The notes below the pieces were generated by a model that saw only the letters and a list, made by a program, of their open reading frames with translations, was not told the origin of the DNA and did not search any database. Shown here piece by piece: positions 55,815 to 63,771 of a DNA stretch of 64,000 nucleotides. Numbering within the stretch: position 1 is the first letter of the stretch; each line of letters begins with the position of its first letter. Made by a program: the position numbers and the translations under genes. The stretch is from Acidobacteriaceae bacterium (GTDB taxonomy: Bacteria; Acidobacteriota; Terriglobia; Terriglobales; Acidobacteriaceae). The stretch is from the NCBI GenBank assembly GCA_025356095.1, contig JANXUR010000075.1:54351-118350 (forward strand). The letters are read 5' to 3'.

Positions 55815-57452
55815 ATGATGGCACAACCGGCACGATCCGTTCGCTGCCTCTGCACAGTTGCGATAACGCTTCTGGTGGCGCTTTTTACGGCAGAGAAGGC
55901 TCCCGCCTTTGCCACTGCTGTTGCCGTCACCACTTACCACAACGACGTCAACCGAACCGGTTGGAATGCTGCAGAAACAACCCTCACTCCGTTAAACGTC
56001 AATTCAGATAGTTTCGGCCTGTTGCGCACAATTACGCTGGATGAGCAGGTAGATGCCCAGGTGTTGGTCGCGCCCGGCGTGAATATTACCGCGGGCCCCC
56101 AGCCGGGAATCCACGATGTAGCGTATGTCGCCACCGAGAACAACACCATCTATGCCATTGATGTGCACAGTGGTGCCGTTCTATTGAGCCCCAACTTCGG
56201 TAAGGCGGTTAGCAAGCCGACCGGCTGCAATGAGAACGGCCCCGTTGTCGGTATCACTGGCACTCCTGTAATAGATCTCCCTAGCAGCACCCTCTATGTT
56301 GTGACGTACACGAATCCGGGTCCAGTTTATAAAATCCACGCACTCGACCTAGGTACCCTTGGTGACAAGGTCACGCCCGTGGTGGTTGCAGCCTCCCACC
56401 AACTCTCTGATGCCACTACGTATAACTTTCAAGCGAAGTATCAACGGCAGCGGCCTGCTCTGTTACTTTCCAATGGCAGGGTCTACGCCACCTTCGGCAG
56501 CTTCTGCGATAACTATCCCAGCCTCACTCGCGGGTGGCTCATCGGGTGGCAGACCGGCAGCCTCACTCCACTTGGGGGCAATCAGTTGCTGGACACGCAG
56601 GCGGCGTCCCTAGGCTCTTACTTTATGACTTCCGTGTGGATGTCGGGTTATGGACCTGCTGCAGATGAAGACGGGAGCCTCTTCCTAGTAACGGGTAACT
56701 CCGATCCCGGCGGCACCAGTTACGATGGCGTCACGAACTTTCAGGAAAGCGCGTTGAAAATCTCTGATGACACCACCCGGGTGATGGACCTGTTTACCCC
56801 CAGCAATCAAGCTGCCTTGGACGCGGTGGACAACGACTTCGGCGCGGGAGGGTTACTGGTAATACCCGCCCAGCCCGGCACCACTCCGCACATGGCAACC
56901 GCCGCCGGTAAGAACGGATCTATGTATCTCTTGAATCGCGACCACATGGGCGGTTACAACTCTGCTACGAACAATGTGCTCGGTACTTACAGCATTGGCG
57001 GCTGCTGGTGCGGCGAGTCCTACTTCCAGGCCAGCGACGGCTCCGGACGCGTGGTCAGCAGCGGTGCTCGCGTCTCGCAGTTGTGGCGCGTCATCACCGC
57101 GCCCTCGGCCAAGCTGTCGCATCTGGCTAGTTCCAAAAGCCTGGGCGGCGGACAAAACCTTGGCTTCTTCACCAGTATTTCCAGCAATGGCACTGCAAGC
57201 CAAATTGTTTGGGCGGTGAGCCATCCCATGAGTAAAACTAACACCACCACTACCCTTTTCGCCTTTGACCCAAACAACAACATGGCAACACTGGTTTCTG
57301 CACCAGCAGGCTCATGGCCCAACACCGGCGGCAACGCCAACATTGTACCCACCATCGCAAATGGTCAGGTATTCGTAGCCAGCAATAAGCAACTGCAAAT
57401 CTTTGGACTCAAACCCAGCCACCAAAACCCGCGCCACAAAGCCGGGCTATAG
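55815..57452 (+). CDS. Secreted PQQ-like beta-propeller protein, copy 2
   Basis: The 545-aa product aligns with copy 1 over its whole length by eye: TYHNDVNRTGWNAAETTLTP, DVAYVATENNTIYAIDVHSG, TFGSFCDNYPSLTRGWL and GGCWCGESYFQASDGSG. Divergence is spread evenly, pointing to an old tandem duplication. ATG 55815 is chosen because GGAGG (55802-55806) lies 8 nt before it; the upstream ATG 55800 overlaps that site. The C-terminus ends RHKAGL. A strong terminator follows. Confidence 0.8.
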   Translation: MMAQPARSVRCLCTVAITLLVALFTAEKAPAFATAVAVTTYHNDVNRTGWNAAETTLTPLNVNSDSFGLLRTITLDEQVDAQVLVAPGVNITAGPQPGIHDVAYVATENNTIYAIDVHSGAVLLSPNFGKAVSKPTGCNENGPVVGITGTPVIDLPSSTLYVVTYTNPGPVYKIHALDLGTLGDKVTPVVVAASHQLSDATTYNFQAKYQRQRPALLLSNGRVYATFGSFCDNYPSLTRGWLIGWQTGSLTPLGGNQLLDTQAASLGSYFMTSVWMSGYGPAADEDGSLFLVTGNSDPGGTSYDGVTNFQESALKISDDTTRVMDLFTPSNQAALDAVDNDFGAGGLLVIPAQPGTTPHMATAAGKNGSMYLLNRDHMGGYNSATNNVLGTYSIGGCWCGESYFQASDGSGRVVSSGARVSQLWRVITAPSAKLSHLASSKSLGGGQNLGFFTSISSNGTASQIVWAVSHPMSKTNTTTTLFAFDPNNNMATLVSAPAGSWPNTGGNANIVPTIANGQVFVASNKQLQIFGLKPSHQNPRHKAGL

Positions 57453-57475
57453 TTCTTTACACTTCATCGCACACA

Positions 57476-57506
57476 AAGGGCCGCTCGCATTGTGCGAGCG
57501 GCCCTT
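57476..57506. terminator. Bidirectional terminator before yebC
   Basis: A perfect 14-bp stem AAGGGCCGCTCGCA/TGCGAGCGGCCCTT with a TTG loop lies between the convergent propeller gene and yebC. It is one of the strongest hairpins in the window. Confidence 0.85.
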
Positions 57507-57533
57507 AACTGTCCTGCGGCATGCAGCCGAACT

Positions 57534-58283
57534 CTATCCTGCCAACTCTTCCAGTATCTTCTCGTCGAAGTCGAAGTTCGAGTAGACGTTCTGCACATCG
57601 TCCTGATCTTCCAGTGCTTCCAGCAGACGCAGCATCGTCTTGGCGTTTTGCCCTTCCAGCTCAATATAGACCGCCGGAACCAAACCCACCGAAGCCGACT
57701 CGGGCGTAATGCCAGCCTTCTTCACTGCTTCCAAAACGCCTTCGTAGGCTGGCGGAGCGGTCACTACATCCCAATAATCACCGTCATCGCGTAAGTCGTC
57801 GCCACCGTTTTCCAGCACGATGCCCATCAGGTCATCTTCCTTGGCTGCCGACTTCGCCACCACGATCGAGCCCTTTTTGCTGAAGTTGTAGCTCACTGCA
57901 CCTGACTCGGCCATGTTGCCACCGAACTTCGCGAACGCATGGCGGATTTCGCTCACCGTCCGGTTCCGGTTGTCGGTGGTAAGCTCCACCAGTACGCCCA
58001 CGCCGCCGGGGCCGTAGCCTTCCAGCATAAATTCTTCGTAGTTCACGCCGGGCAATTCGCCAGTGCCGCGCTGAATCGCTTTCTTGATGTTATCGCCCGG
58101 CATGTTTTCCGCCTTGGCATCGGCAATGGCCGACCGCAGTCGGGGATTGCCGTCCGGGTCGCCCCCGCCGCTTTTGGCCGCCATGCTGATTTCTTTGATG
58201 ATGCGGGTGAATATCTTGCCGCGCTTGGCATCCAGCGCGCCCTTTTTATGCTTGATTGTTGCCCATTTTGAGTGGCCAGACAT
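57534..58283 (-). CDS. yebC: YebC/PmpR family regulator
   Basis: The 249-aa product begins MSGHSKWATIKHKKGALDAK and has ENMPGDNIKKAIQRGTGE and EGYGPGGVGVLVE, the family signatures. Members are reported as DNA-binding regulators, and some as ribosome-associated factors that help at proline stalls (TACO1 relatives). GAGG precedes the ATG by 7 nt. It stands alone; no ruv genes are adjacent as they are in many bacteria. Confidence 0.95.
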   Translation of the reverse strand: MSGHSKWATIKHKKGALDAKRGKIFTRIIKEISMAAKSGGGDPDGNPRLRSAIADAKAENMPGDNIKKAIQRGTGELPGVNYEEFMLEGYGPGGVGVLVELTTDNRNRTVSEIRHAFAKFGGNMAESGAVSYNFSKKGSIVVAKSAAKEDDLMGIVLENGGDDLRDDGDYWDVVTAPPAYEGVLEAVKKAGITPESASVGLVPAVYIELEGQNAKTMLRLLEALEDQDDVQNVYSNFDFDEKILEELAG

Positions 58284-58489
58284 GGCTAGACCTCGTGTTC
58301 TCTCGTCAGCTTATGAGTGCGCAGGTAAACGCAACACGTAATCTTATCACGGAGTTGCAAATCATCTTAGCCCGCGAATGCGGGGGTGCCCTTGCCCCAG
58401 CCAAGCCCAGCCAAGAAACGGTCGTCGCCCGAAGGGCGGGACGCTCCATCGCGACACCGCACCCGACCCCACCCTAGTGGGCTGCCAAA

Positions 58490-58957
58490 TCATTCCGCGC
58501 CCCGCGCCCGGTAGGCCCACACCACGGCCAGCAGCGGCGGGGCTAGCAGCACACCCCATCCCGGAATCACAATCCCCAGCACAATCGGCGCCACAATGGA
58601 CGCCCACAGCGGTACCCTGGCCTTCCGTCGCAGCAGAGTCGGCTGCAAAACCAGTTCGTCCAGCACCATAATCACCAAATAAAGCCCCAACAGCCAAAGC
58701 ATAGCCACCAAAAGGCCGTCGGGCCCCACCGTAAATGTCAAACTGGCCGCAGGGCCAGCCAGCGCCAGCACGGGCCCTAAATACGGCACCAAATGGAAGA
58801 AAAACGCCAGAATCGCCCACAGTATCGCCAGCGGAACATGCAGAAACCAGAGGCCTAGCCCCCACAAAACACTGGCAATCAGCGCCGACCACAACCGCGC
58901 AACTGCCCAGTTCTTCAGCGCCTCCAGCGTCAACCGAAAGTGCTCCCAAAACGTCAT
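58490..58957 (-). CDS. Short AI-2E/PerM-like membrane protein
   Basis: The 155-aa product matches only the C-terminal half of the AI-2E transporter (PerM/YdiK) family: ILWAILAFFFHLVPYLGPVL, LVIMVLDELVLQPTLLRRKA and VLGIVIPGWGVLLAPPLLAV. Full members have ~350 residues and about eight helices; this one has about five. It has an own ATG with no upstream match in frame, so it may be a truncated gene or a functional half. Substrate transport by the family is debated. It diverges from the sigma factor gene. Confidence 0.7.
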   Translation of the reverse strand: MTFWEHFRLTLEALKNWAVARLWSALIASVLWGLGLWFLHVPLAILWAILAFFFHLVPYLGPVLALAGPAASLTFTVGPDGLLVAMLWLLGLYLVIMVLDELVLQPTLLRRKARVPLWASIVAPIVLGIVIPGWGVLLAPPLLAVVWAYRARGAE

Positions 58958-59036
58958 AAGGATTAGGATGACACAAGGGTCGCCACAATATCGGGCAGTC
59001 CGCGTCATCTGCTCTGGGCTCGGGTTCGTCTTATTG

Positions 59037-59068
59037 ATTGCGTGGTAGCGTTTTATTGCGTGGTAGCG
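59037..59068. repeat. 18-bp period direct repeat, 2 units, intergenic
   Basis: ATTGCGTGGTAGCG occurs at 59037-59050 and 59055-59068 in the divergent promoter region of the sigma factor and PerM-like genes. As two copies in an upstream region it could also be a protein-binding site. Confidence 0.75.
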
Positions 59069-59131
59069 AAACGTAGTACGCGGTGCACCCATAGGTTGAG
59101 GGTTACAACTTTGGCAACACTCACGCATTCG

Positions 59132-59725
59132 ATGGATACAGCCCCAAGCGATTCGCAGACACGGTTGCTGGAGATCGCAGACTTCGATCTGGTGGTGCGC
59201 AGCTATCAAAGGCGCATCTATCGCACCCTGCTGGGCAGGCTCCGCGATCCGGACCTCGCTGACAACCTGACGCAAGAAACCTTTATCCGCGCCTACGAGA
59301 AACGAGCCAGCTATCGCGGTGAGAGTTCGCTGGTGGTCTGGCTCACCCGCATCGCCATCAATCTTTCGCTCGACCATTACCGCAACCGTCGTGCCAACTT
59401 CTGGCGCAACTTGGTGGGCATGGATGGCGACGATGGCCAAGACGGTTACGCAGAAGTAGTCGCTGCCCATTCCTCAGATCCGCTGGCGTCGCCCGAACGA
59501 GCCGCCGCCGCGCGGCAAGAACTTGAACAAGTTTGGAAGGTCGTGGGGAAACTTTCAGAAAAGCAGCGTTCGGTCTTCCTTCTGCACTTTGTAGAAGGTA
59601 TGACTTTGCAGGAGGTCGCCGAGGTAATGGGATTACACCTAGGCAGCATCAAGACTCACCTGACGCGAGCTTTGAAGGTAGTGCGCGGCAAAAAGCCCGC
59701 ACCCAGAATTGAGGCACCAGCATGA
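59132..59725 (+). CDS. ECF sigma factor (RpoE-like)
   Basis: The 197-aa sigma factor directs RNA polymerase to stress promoters. Region 2 has LADNLTQETFIRAY and SSLVVWLTRIAINLSLDHYR; region 4 has LSEKQRSVFLLHFVEGM and EVAEVMGLHLGSIKTHL. There is no extra C-terminal domain. ATG 59132 is chosen because region 1.2-like sequence begins there; the longer frame from 59042 covers the intergenic repeat. It overlaps the anti-sigma gene by 4 nt. Confidence 0.93.
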   Translation: MDTAPSDSQTRLLEIADFDLVVRSYQRRIYRTLLGRLRDPDLADNLTQETFIRAYEKRASYRGESSLVVWLTRIAINLSLDHYRNRRANFWRNLVGMDGDDGQDGYAEVVAAHSSDPLASPERAAAARQELEQVWKVVGKLSEKQRSVFLLHFVEGMTLQEVAEVMGLHLGSIKTHLTRALKVVRGKKPAPRIEAPA

Positions 59726-60342
59726 AGATACATTTGGATGAACTCGAATTGATGCAAGCCGCACCAGCAAGTGCGGAACTCGACCCGCGCGTAAAGTTGC
59801 ACCTCGCTGCTTGCGACGAATGCCGTGCCGCACTCAACCAGGTCAGCACCCTGCGCATCCGTATGAATGATGCCATGGCCCTAGCCGCCGACCAACCAGA
59901 CGAGTTCTGGCATCGGCAGCAAGCTGCCGTCCGCACCCGCATCGCCGCAGCGCAGCGCGAACCGGTTCGCGCCAGCCGTGGCATGTTGGCAGCACTCGGC
60001 GCGGCTGGCTTGGCCACAGCCCTGCTGGCGGGCACCGTGGTGTGGAATGTAAACCATCGCAGCAACGATCCATTGGCAGTCGCGGCGCACGCTGCACACG
60101 CCGCGCAAACCCCGCAGGGGAACGCTACTCCGGGCACTGTCAACCAAACCCGCGCCGGCTCCGTCCTTTACAACAGCGGAACGAATGCAGCGGACTCAGA
60201 CCACGAAATGCTTGTTGCGATCGAACAAGAGTTAGATGGCGGAGCACCGGACGCACTCTCCCCCGCGATGGGCTTGGTCTCGGAGGTACGCAAGGCGCAG
60301 GCTGCCACCTCGGTCAGGCTGAAAAAATCTTCGAAGCAGTAA
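59722..60342 (+). CDS. Membrane anti-sigma factor with zinc-binding domain
   Basis: The 206-aa product has the zinc anti-sigma motif H27-x3-C31-x2-C34 (HLAACDEC), one membrane helix (about residues 86-110) and a periplasmic part with AHAAHAAQTPQG and EVRKAQAATS. It most likely binds the ECF sigma factor encoded just before it. Translation is coupled by an ATGA overlap. The periplasmic part shows no recognised sensor domain; release may depend on the Spy-like protein encoded next (inference). Confidence 0.88.
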   Translation: MKIHLDELELMQAAPASAELDPRVKLHLAACDECRAALNQVSTLRIRMNDAMALAADQPDEFWHRQQAAVRTRIAAAQREPVRASRGMLAALGAAGLATALLAGTVVWNVNHRSNDPLAVAAHAAHAAQTPQGNATPGTVNQTRAGSVLYNSGTNAADSDHEMLVAIEQELDGGAPDALSPAMGLVSEVRKAQAATSVRLKKSSKQ

Positions 60343-60373
60343 GTAGGCGATAAGTCCCAAACAAGATTGCGCA

Positions 60374-60440
60374 CGAACCGAAAACGAACCGACAACGAAC
60401 CGACAACGAACCAAAAACGAACCAAAAACGAACCGAAGGA
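60374..60440. repeat. 11-bp tandem repeat, 6 units, in a leader
   Basis: CGAACC recurs exactly every 11 bp at 60374, 60385, 60396, 60407, 60418 and 60429, with AAAAA/GACAA in between. The array ends at the Shine-Dalgarno AAGGAG (60436-60441) of the Spy-like gene. Confidence 0.95.
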
Positions 60441-60448
60441 GTTTGAAC

Positions 60449-60964
60449 ATGAATATGATTCGCGTAATGGCACTGGCGCTCGCGCTGCCCATGGCAGCCT
60501 TGGCGCAGGCTCCGCCCACGGCGGATGCCCCCGCTCCGCCGCCCTTTGGCGCGCACGGGCCGCATGGCCCGATGGGCAAGTGGTGGAAGGATTCTGACAC
60601 CGTAAAGAAGCTGAACCTGACTGATACCCAGATGACGCAACTCGACACTCTGGTGGCTGGCAAGCACGAGAGGATGATGCAACTCGGTCAAGCAGCGGAA
60701 GCCGAAAGCACCAAGCTCAAGGGCTTGCTCAACACCGACGCGCTGGATGAAGGCCTAATCAACGCGCAACTGGAAAAGGTTCTGGCAGCACGCAGCAACC
60801 TGGAACGCGAGTTCACCAGCATGTTGCTGGGCTCCCGTAAAATCCTCACCCTGGAGCAGTGGCGTCAACTCGAAGCCCTGCACCCCATGGGCGACCACTT
60901 GAAGCACTTCCGCCACGGCGGGCCTGACGGCGCAGCGCCGCCGCCCCCCGGAGACGGATTCTAA
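60449..60964 (+). CDS. Spy/CpxP-like periplasmic protein
   Basis: The 171-aa product has a signal peptide (MNMIRVMALALALPMAALAQ), a Pro/His-rich segment and two LTxxQ motifs: LNLTDTQMTQLD (~57-61) and LTLEQWRQLEAL (~130). LTxxQ helical cradles are found in the chaperone Spy and the Cpx regulator CpxP, and in metal-sensing relatives. The C-terminus is His/Gly/Pro-rich. It lies in the sigma/anti-sigma operon, so it is likely a stress-induced chaperone or sensor. AAGGAG lies 7 nt before ATG 60449. Confidence 0.85.
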   Translation: MNMIRVMALALALPMAALAQAPPTADAPAPPPFGAHGPHGPMGKWWKDSDTVKKLNLTDTQMTQLDTLVAGKHERMMQLGQAAEAESTKLKGLLNTDALDEGLINAQLEKVLAARSNLEREFTSMLLGSRKILTLEQWRQLEALHPMGDHLKHFRHGGPDGAAPPPPGDGF

Positions 60965-61037
60965 CCCGCTAGCAACGCCAGTTCGTTCCACCAGCTCCGT
61001 AAAAGGAGATCGGGCAATTACGGCCCTGCCCGAGAGC

Positions 61038-61068
61038 GGCCGCCAGACACCACCCCCGTCTGGCGGCC
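61038..61068 (+). terminator. Terminator of the sigma/anti-sigma/Spy operon
   Basis: A perfect 11-bp stem GGCCGCCAGAC/GTCTGGCGGCC with a 9-nt loop is followed within 6 nt by TTTTT. Confidence 0.85.
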
Positions 61069-61100
61069 TCAATGTTTTTCACAACGGTTTCCATTGCTCG

Positions 61101-61136
61101 AATTCCCAAACCAATTCCCAAACCAATTCCCAAACC
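61101..61136. repeat. 12-bp tandem repeat, 3 exact units, intergenic
   Basis: Three identical AATTCCCAAACC units lie upstream of purQ. Confidence 0.95.
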
Positions 61137-61291
61137 AACGATCCGTTTTCTCCGTGAACCCTGTGCCACCCCGTGCCCAGTGAAGCCCACCGTGGCCCAG
61201 TGGCGCATTTTGCACCGTTCTTGAAACTCGAAACTCGAAACTTGCCACTTTCCCCAATGCTAAAATCTAGGCAACACCCCACGGAGGCCCC

Positions 61292-61987
61292 ATGAAATTC
61301 GGCGTGCTGGTTTTTCCCGGCTCTAACTGCGACCACGACGCGTACTGGACTGCCTCCAAGGTCCTGAAGCAGCCGGCCACGCTGCTTTGGCATGGCTCCC
61401 ACGACCTGGAAAACTGCGACGCCATCATCGTCCCCGGGGGCTTTGCTTATGGTGACTATCTGCGTACTGGCGCGATCGCCAGTTTTTCGCCGGTCATGGA
61501 AAGCGTCCGCAAGTTTGCCGCGGGCGGCGGCATCGTCATTGGCATCTGCAACGGCTTTCAGATTCTTTGCGAAAGCGGCCTGCTGCCCGGCGCGCTGATG
61601 CGCAACGTCGGCCTGCGCTATGTGTGCAAACCGGTCCACGTGCGCGTAGAGAACGCCGACACCCCCTTCACCAATGCCTGCAAACCGGGCGCAGTGCTCG
61701 AAATCCCCATCGGCCACATGGAAGGCAACTACTTTTGTGACGACACCACGCTCGCTGACCTGAAACGCGGCAATCGCATTCTATTCCGCTACGTGAATCC
61801 GCAAGGCGAAGCGACCGCTCAGGCCAATCCCAACGGCTCGCTAGAGAACATTGCCGGCATTGCCAGCGAAGGCTTCAACGTGCTCGGCATGATGCCGCAC
61901 CCCGAACGCTCAGCCGAAGCCATACTCGGCTGCAGCGACGGGTTGAGGGTTTTCCAGAGCCTGGCCGGGGCCATGGTGAAGGCTTAG
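61292..61987 (+). CDS. purQ: FGAM synthase glutaminase subunit
   Basis: PurQ gives ammonia to PurL in the fourth step of purine synthesis. The 231-aa class I glutaminase has [27 protein letters not shown], nucleophile Cys in GICNGFQIL (~86) and PHPERSAEA (~203). The stand-alone form goes with a small PurL and PurS; neither is in the window. GGAGG lies 4-5 nt before the ATG, a short gap. TAAAAT at 61261 may be its -10. Confidence 0.96.
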   Translation: MKFGVLVFPGSNCDHDAYWTASKVLKQPATLLWHGSHDLENCDAIIVPGGFAYGDYLRTGAIASFSPVMESVRKFAAGGGIVIGICNGFQILCESGLLPGALMRNVGLRYVCKPVHVRVENADTPFTNACKPGAVLEIPIGHMEGNYFCDDTTLADLKRGNRILFRYVNPQGEATAQANPNGSLENIAGIASEGFNVLGMMPHPERSAEAILGCSDGLRVFQSLAGAMVKA

Positions 61988-62040
61988 TTGCAAATCCCAT
62001 GTTGCCCGAATAAGTCGCCGAGTCACGAGGAGCATCTTTT

Positions 62041-62505
62041 ATGAGCGCACAGATCGGTCCGCTATCGCAGCCCAACGTCCAGCAAGCCGTTCCCTTCTTC
62101 AGGGTCGCTAGCATAGAAGACTCGTTGCGCTTTTATGTCGATGGACTGGGCTTCGTGGTGAAGCACACCTGAACGCCTGAAGGCAAAATTCGCTGGTGCT
62201 GGCTGGCGCTGGGCGGCGCTGCGATCATGCTGCAGTAGTGCGGTGCGAACCATGCCCTGGCGAAGAAGGATGGCGCACCGGATACGCCTGGCATGGGCGT
62301 CTCGATTTGCTTCCAGTGCGCAGATGCTGTGGCGCTCTATCGCGAGTTTATGGCCCGCAGAGTTCCATGCAAGGAGCCGTTCGTTGGCAACCATATGTGG
62401 GTTGTCATCGTGTCCGACCCGGACGGCTTCAAGCTAGACTTCGAAAGCCCCACGGATGTGCCTGAGGAAACCACGCTTTCGGAGTGGGAGCTTAGCACTG
62501 GGTGA
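62041..62505 (+). pseudogene. VOC (glyoxalase/bleomycin-resistance) gene with two nonsense codons
   Basis: One frame from ATG 62041 to TGA 62505 encodes a VOC-fold protein of 154 codons: VQQAVPFFRVASIEDSLRFY, VDGLGFVVKHT, IRWCWLALGGAAIML, VSICFQCADAVALY and NHMWVVIVSDPDGFKLDFES. It is broken by TGA 62170 (where relatives have Trp) and TAG 62236 (after MLQ, where Glu is usual). There is no frameshift and the rest is conserved, so inactivation is recent. A good match to the family is inferred by eye. Confidence 0.8.
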
Positions 62506-62546
62506 CGTGTTACAGGCGCGGCGCTGACCAGTGTCTTGACCTTGTG

Positions 62547-62568
62547 CTCATGATGTCTACATCATGAG
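62547..62568. terminator. Hairpin between the VOC pseudogene and the M15 peptidase gene
   Basis: A perfect 9-bp stem CTCATGATG/CATCATGAG with TCTA loop lies between convergent genes. No U tract. Confidence 0.55.
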
Positions 62569-62623
62569 GTCTGGAATTACCGATCCGTCAGACCAGCCCC
62601 GCGCGACTCTTATGTGTGCCCTT

Positions 62624-63187
62624 TCAGCATCCGCACGCGAACTGCACGTGCATCGGGTCAGGTGTAGCGAAGTGGCGGCCATCGCTCCATCCATGTCTCG
62701 CCCAGATGTCGAACCACCAAAGTGGCAACGTGCATTGCAGCGGCTTGCGCCTTGGGTTATGCATCGGATCCCAGTCAATAGCCAGACCAAAGGCATGCAT
62801 CGAGGGCGAACCCGCGCCCCGCACACTGCGAAAATTGTAGCCGCCTCCGGTCACGTCCAGTCGTTGCTGATGCAGCCACGCGCGCACCGCGTCATCGCTG
62901 GCTCCCTGTCCGCATTGCTGCCGTGCATAGAGCCAGACCTCTTCCATTACTTGCAGAAAACTCTCTTGCACGCCCACGTGCATGGAGATTGCTGCCACCG
63001 ACACAAGCTGGGTTGGCGACTGCTGGTAGTGCAGGTGCCAGCCATCAGGCGGGGCTACGCGGCGGATATTGGCCGCTTCCCACGCTAAATCTTTTGCGCC
63101 GTCCGGCAGAAAAGGATTGCCAAATTCGGCGCACACTTCCTCCATCCCATGCGGAACCGCCATGGGAGCAACAGTAAGAATCGGCAC
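62624..63187 (-). CDS. M15-family D,D-carboxypeptidase/endolysin-like protein
   Basis: The 187-aa product has the M15 zinc site: Hx6D in SMHAFGLAIDWDP (~132), then WWFDIWARHGWSDG and the last His in DPMHVQFA (~178). It resembles VanY/endolysin-like D-Ala-D-Ala peptidases. No signal peptide is seen, which is usual for phage lysins and unusual for wall enzymes. GTG 63187 is chosen since GGAGG lies 5 nt before it; GTG 63193 abuts that site. No phage genes are nearby. Confidence 0.8.
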   Translation of the reverse strand: MPILTVAPMAVPHGMEEVCAEFGNPFLPDGAKDLAWEAANIRRVAPPDGWHLHYQQSPTQLVSVAAISMHVGVQESFLQVMEEVWLYARQQCGQGASDDAVRAWLHQQRLDVTGGGYNFRSVRGAGSPSMHAFGLAIDWDPMHNPRRKPLQCTLPLWWFDIWARHGWSDGRHFATPDPMHVQFACGC

Positions 63188-63335
63188 AGCCACCTCCGCA
63201 ATAGCCCCTACTTCGGTTATAGCGGCGTAGCTTTCTTAAGTCTCGATTGGCAAGCGATTTCTGAAAAATATTTGCCCGGCGTCCCAGAACGGGAAGCCAC
63301 CTTTGCCACTGGCTCAGCAGGTCGCCGAACCCAAC

Positions 63336-63746
63336 TTACTTCCCGACCACCCACGCATACTGCTTTGCATCCAATGGAACCACACTCAGCCGCCCTTCAC
63401 GCACCAGTCGCGAGTCAGCAAACACTGCCTCGGCCTTGCACTCCGCCAGCGTCACTGGCTTATGCAGCCGCTTGCCTACCTTGATCCGCACCACTGGTAC
63501 CTTGGGGTCGCTTGCGTCCACGCTCACTACTGTGGCCGTACCTATTGCCGTCTTCTCGTCGCCGGTGTGATAAATCACCAACTTAGTGCCCGGCGACATC
63601 TCCCGCAGATTCTTCACCGCAGCGGGATTTGTCACACCATCCCAAATCGTCTCCTTGTCGCGTTGCAGGTCAGCAAACGAGTAGACGCTGGGCTCAGTCT
63701 TCAATAGGAAAGCAAAAGCGGCGGCGGATTCAGCTACAGGAGGCAT
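63336..63746 (-). CDS. EVE domain protein
   Basis: The 136-aa product is a single EVE (PUA-like) domain: FLLKTEPSVYSFADLQRD, WDGVTNPAAVKNLREM, VIYHTGDEKTAIGTATV and LDAKQYAWV. EVE domains bind modified bases in DNA or RNA; stand-alone members are like human THYN1. Some bacterial EVE proteins work with restriction systems, but none is nearby. GAGGAA lies 8 nt before ATG 63746. Confidence 0.9.
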   Translation of the reverse strand: MPPVAESAAAFAFLLKTEPSVYSFADLQRDKETIWDGVTNPAAVKNLREMSPGTKLVIYHTGDEKTAIGTATVVSVDASDPKVPVVRIKVGKRLHKPVTLAECKAEAVFADSRLVREGRLSVVPLDAKQYAWVVGK

Positions 63747-63771
63747 GGCGAGTTCCTCAATGCGCGCAATT

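Larger units (their letters stand above)
60965..61291. other. Gap between the Spy-like gene and purQ
   Basis: This 327-bp gap contains a strong terminator (61038-61068), a T run, a 12-bp repeat array (61101-61136), a TTGAAAC/CGAAAC repeat near 61220-61242 and TAAAAT (61261-61266) as a candidate purQ -10 box. Confidence 0.6.

Noticed and set aside
58966..59470. Extended minus-strand frame beyond the PerM-like start
   Set aside because: It runs antisense through the ECF sigma factor; the PerM homology begins only at ATG 58957.
62170..62172. In-frame TGA as selenocysteine or TGA-Trp recoding
   Set aside because: A second stop (TAG) follows in the same frame, no SECIS-like hairpin directly after the TGA is evident, and all other genes in the window use TGG for Trp and TGA as stop.
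62041..63746. Remnant prophage or defence island around the M15 and EVE genes
   Set aside because: One lysin-like gene and one EVE gene are not enough; no integrase, structural, restriction or toxin gene is nearby.
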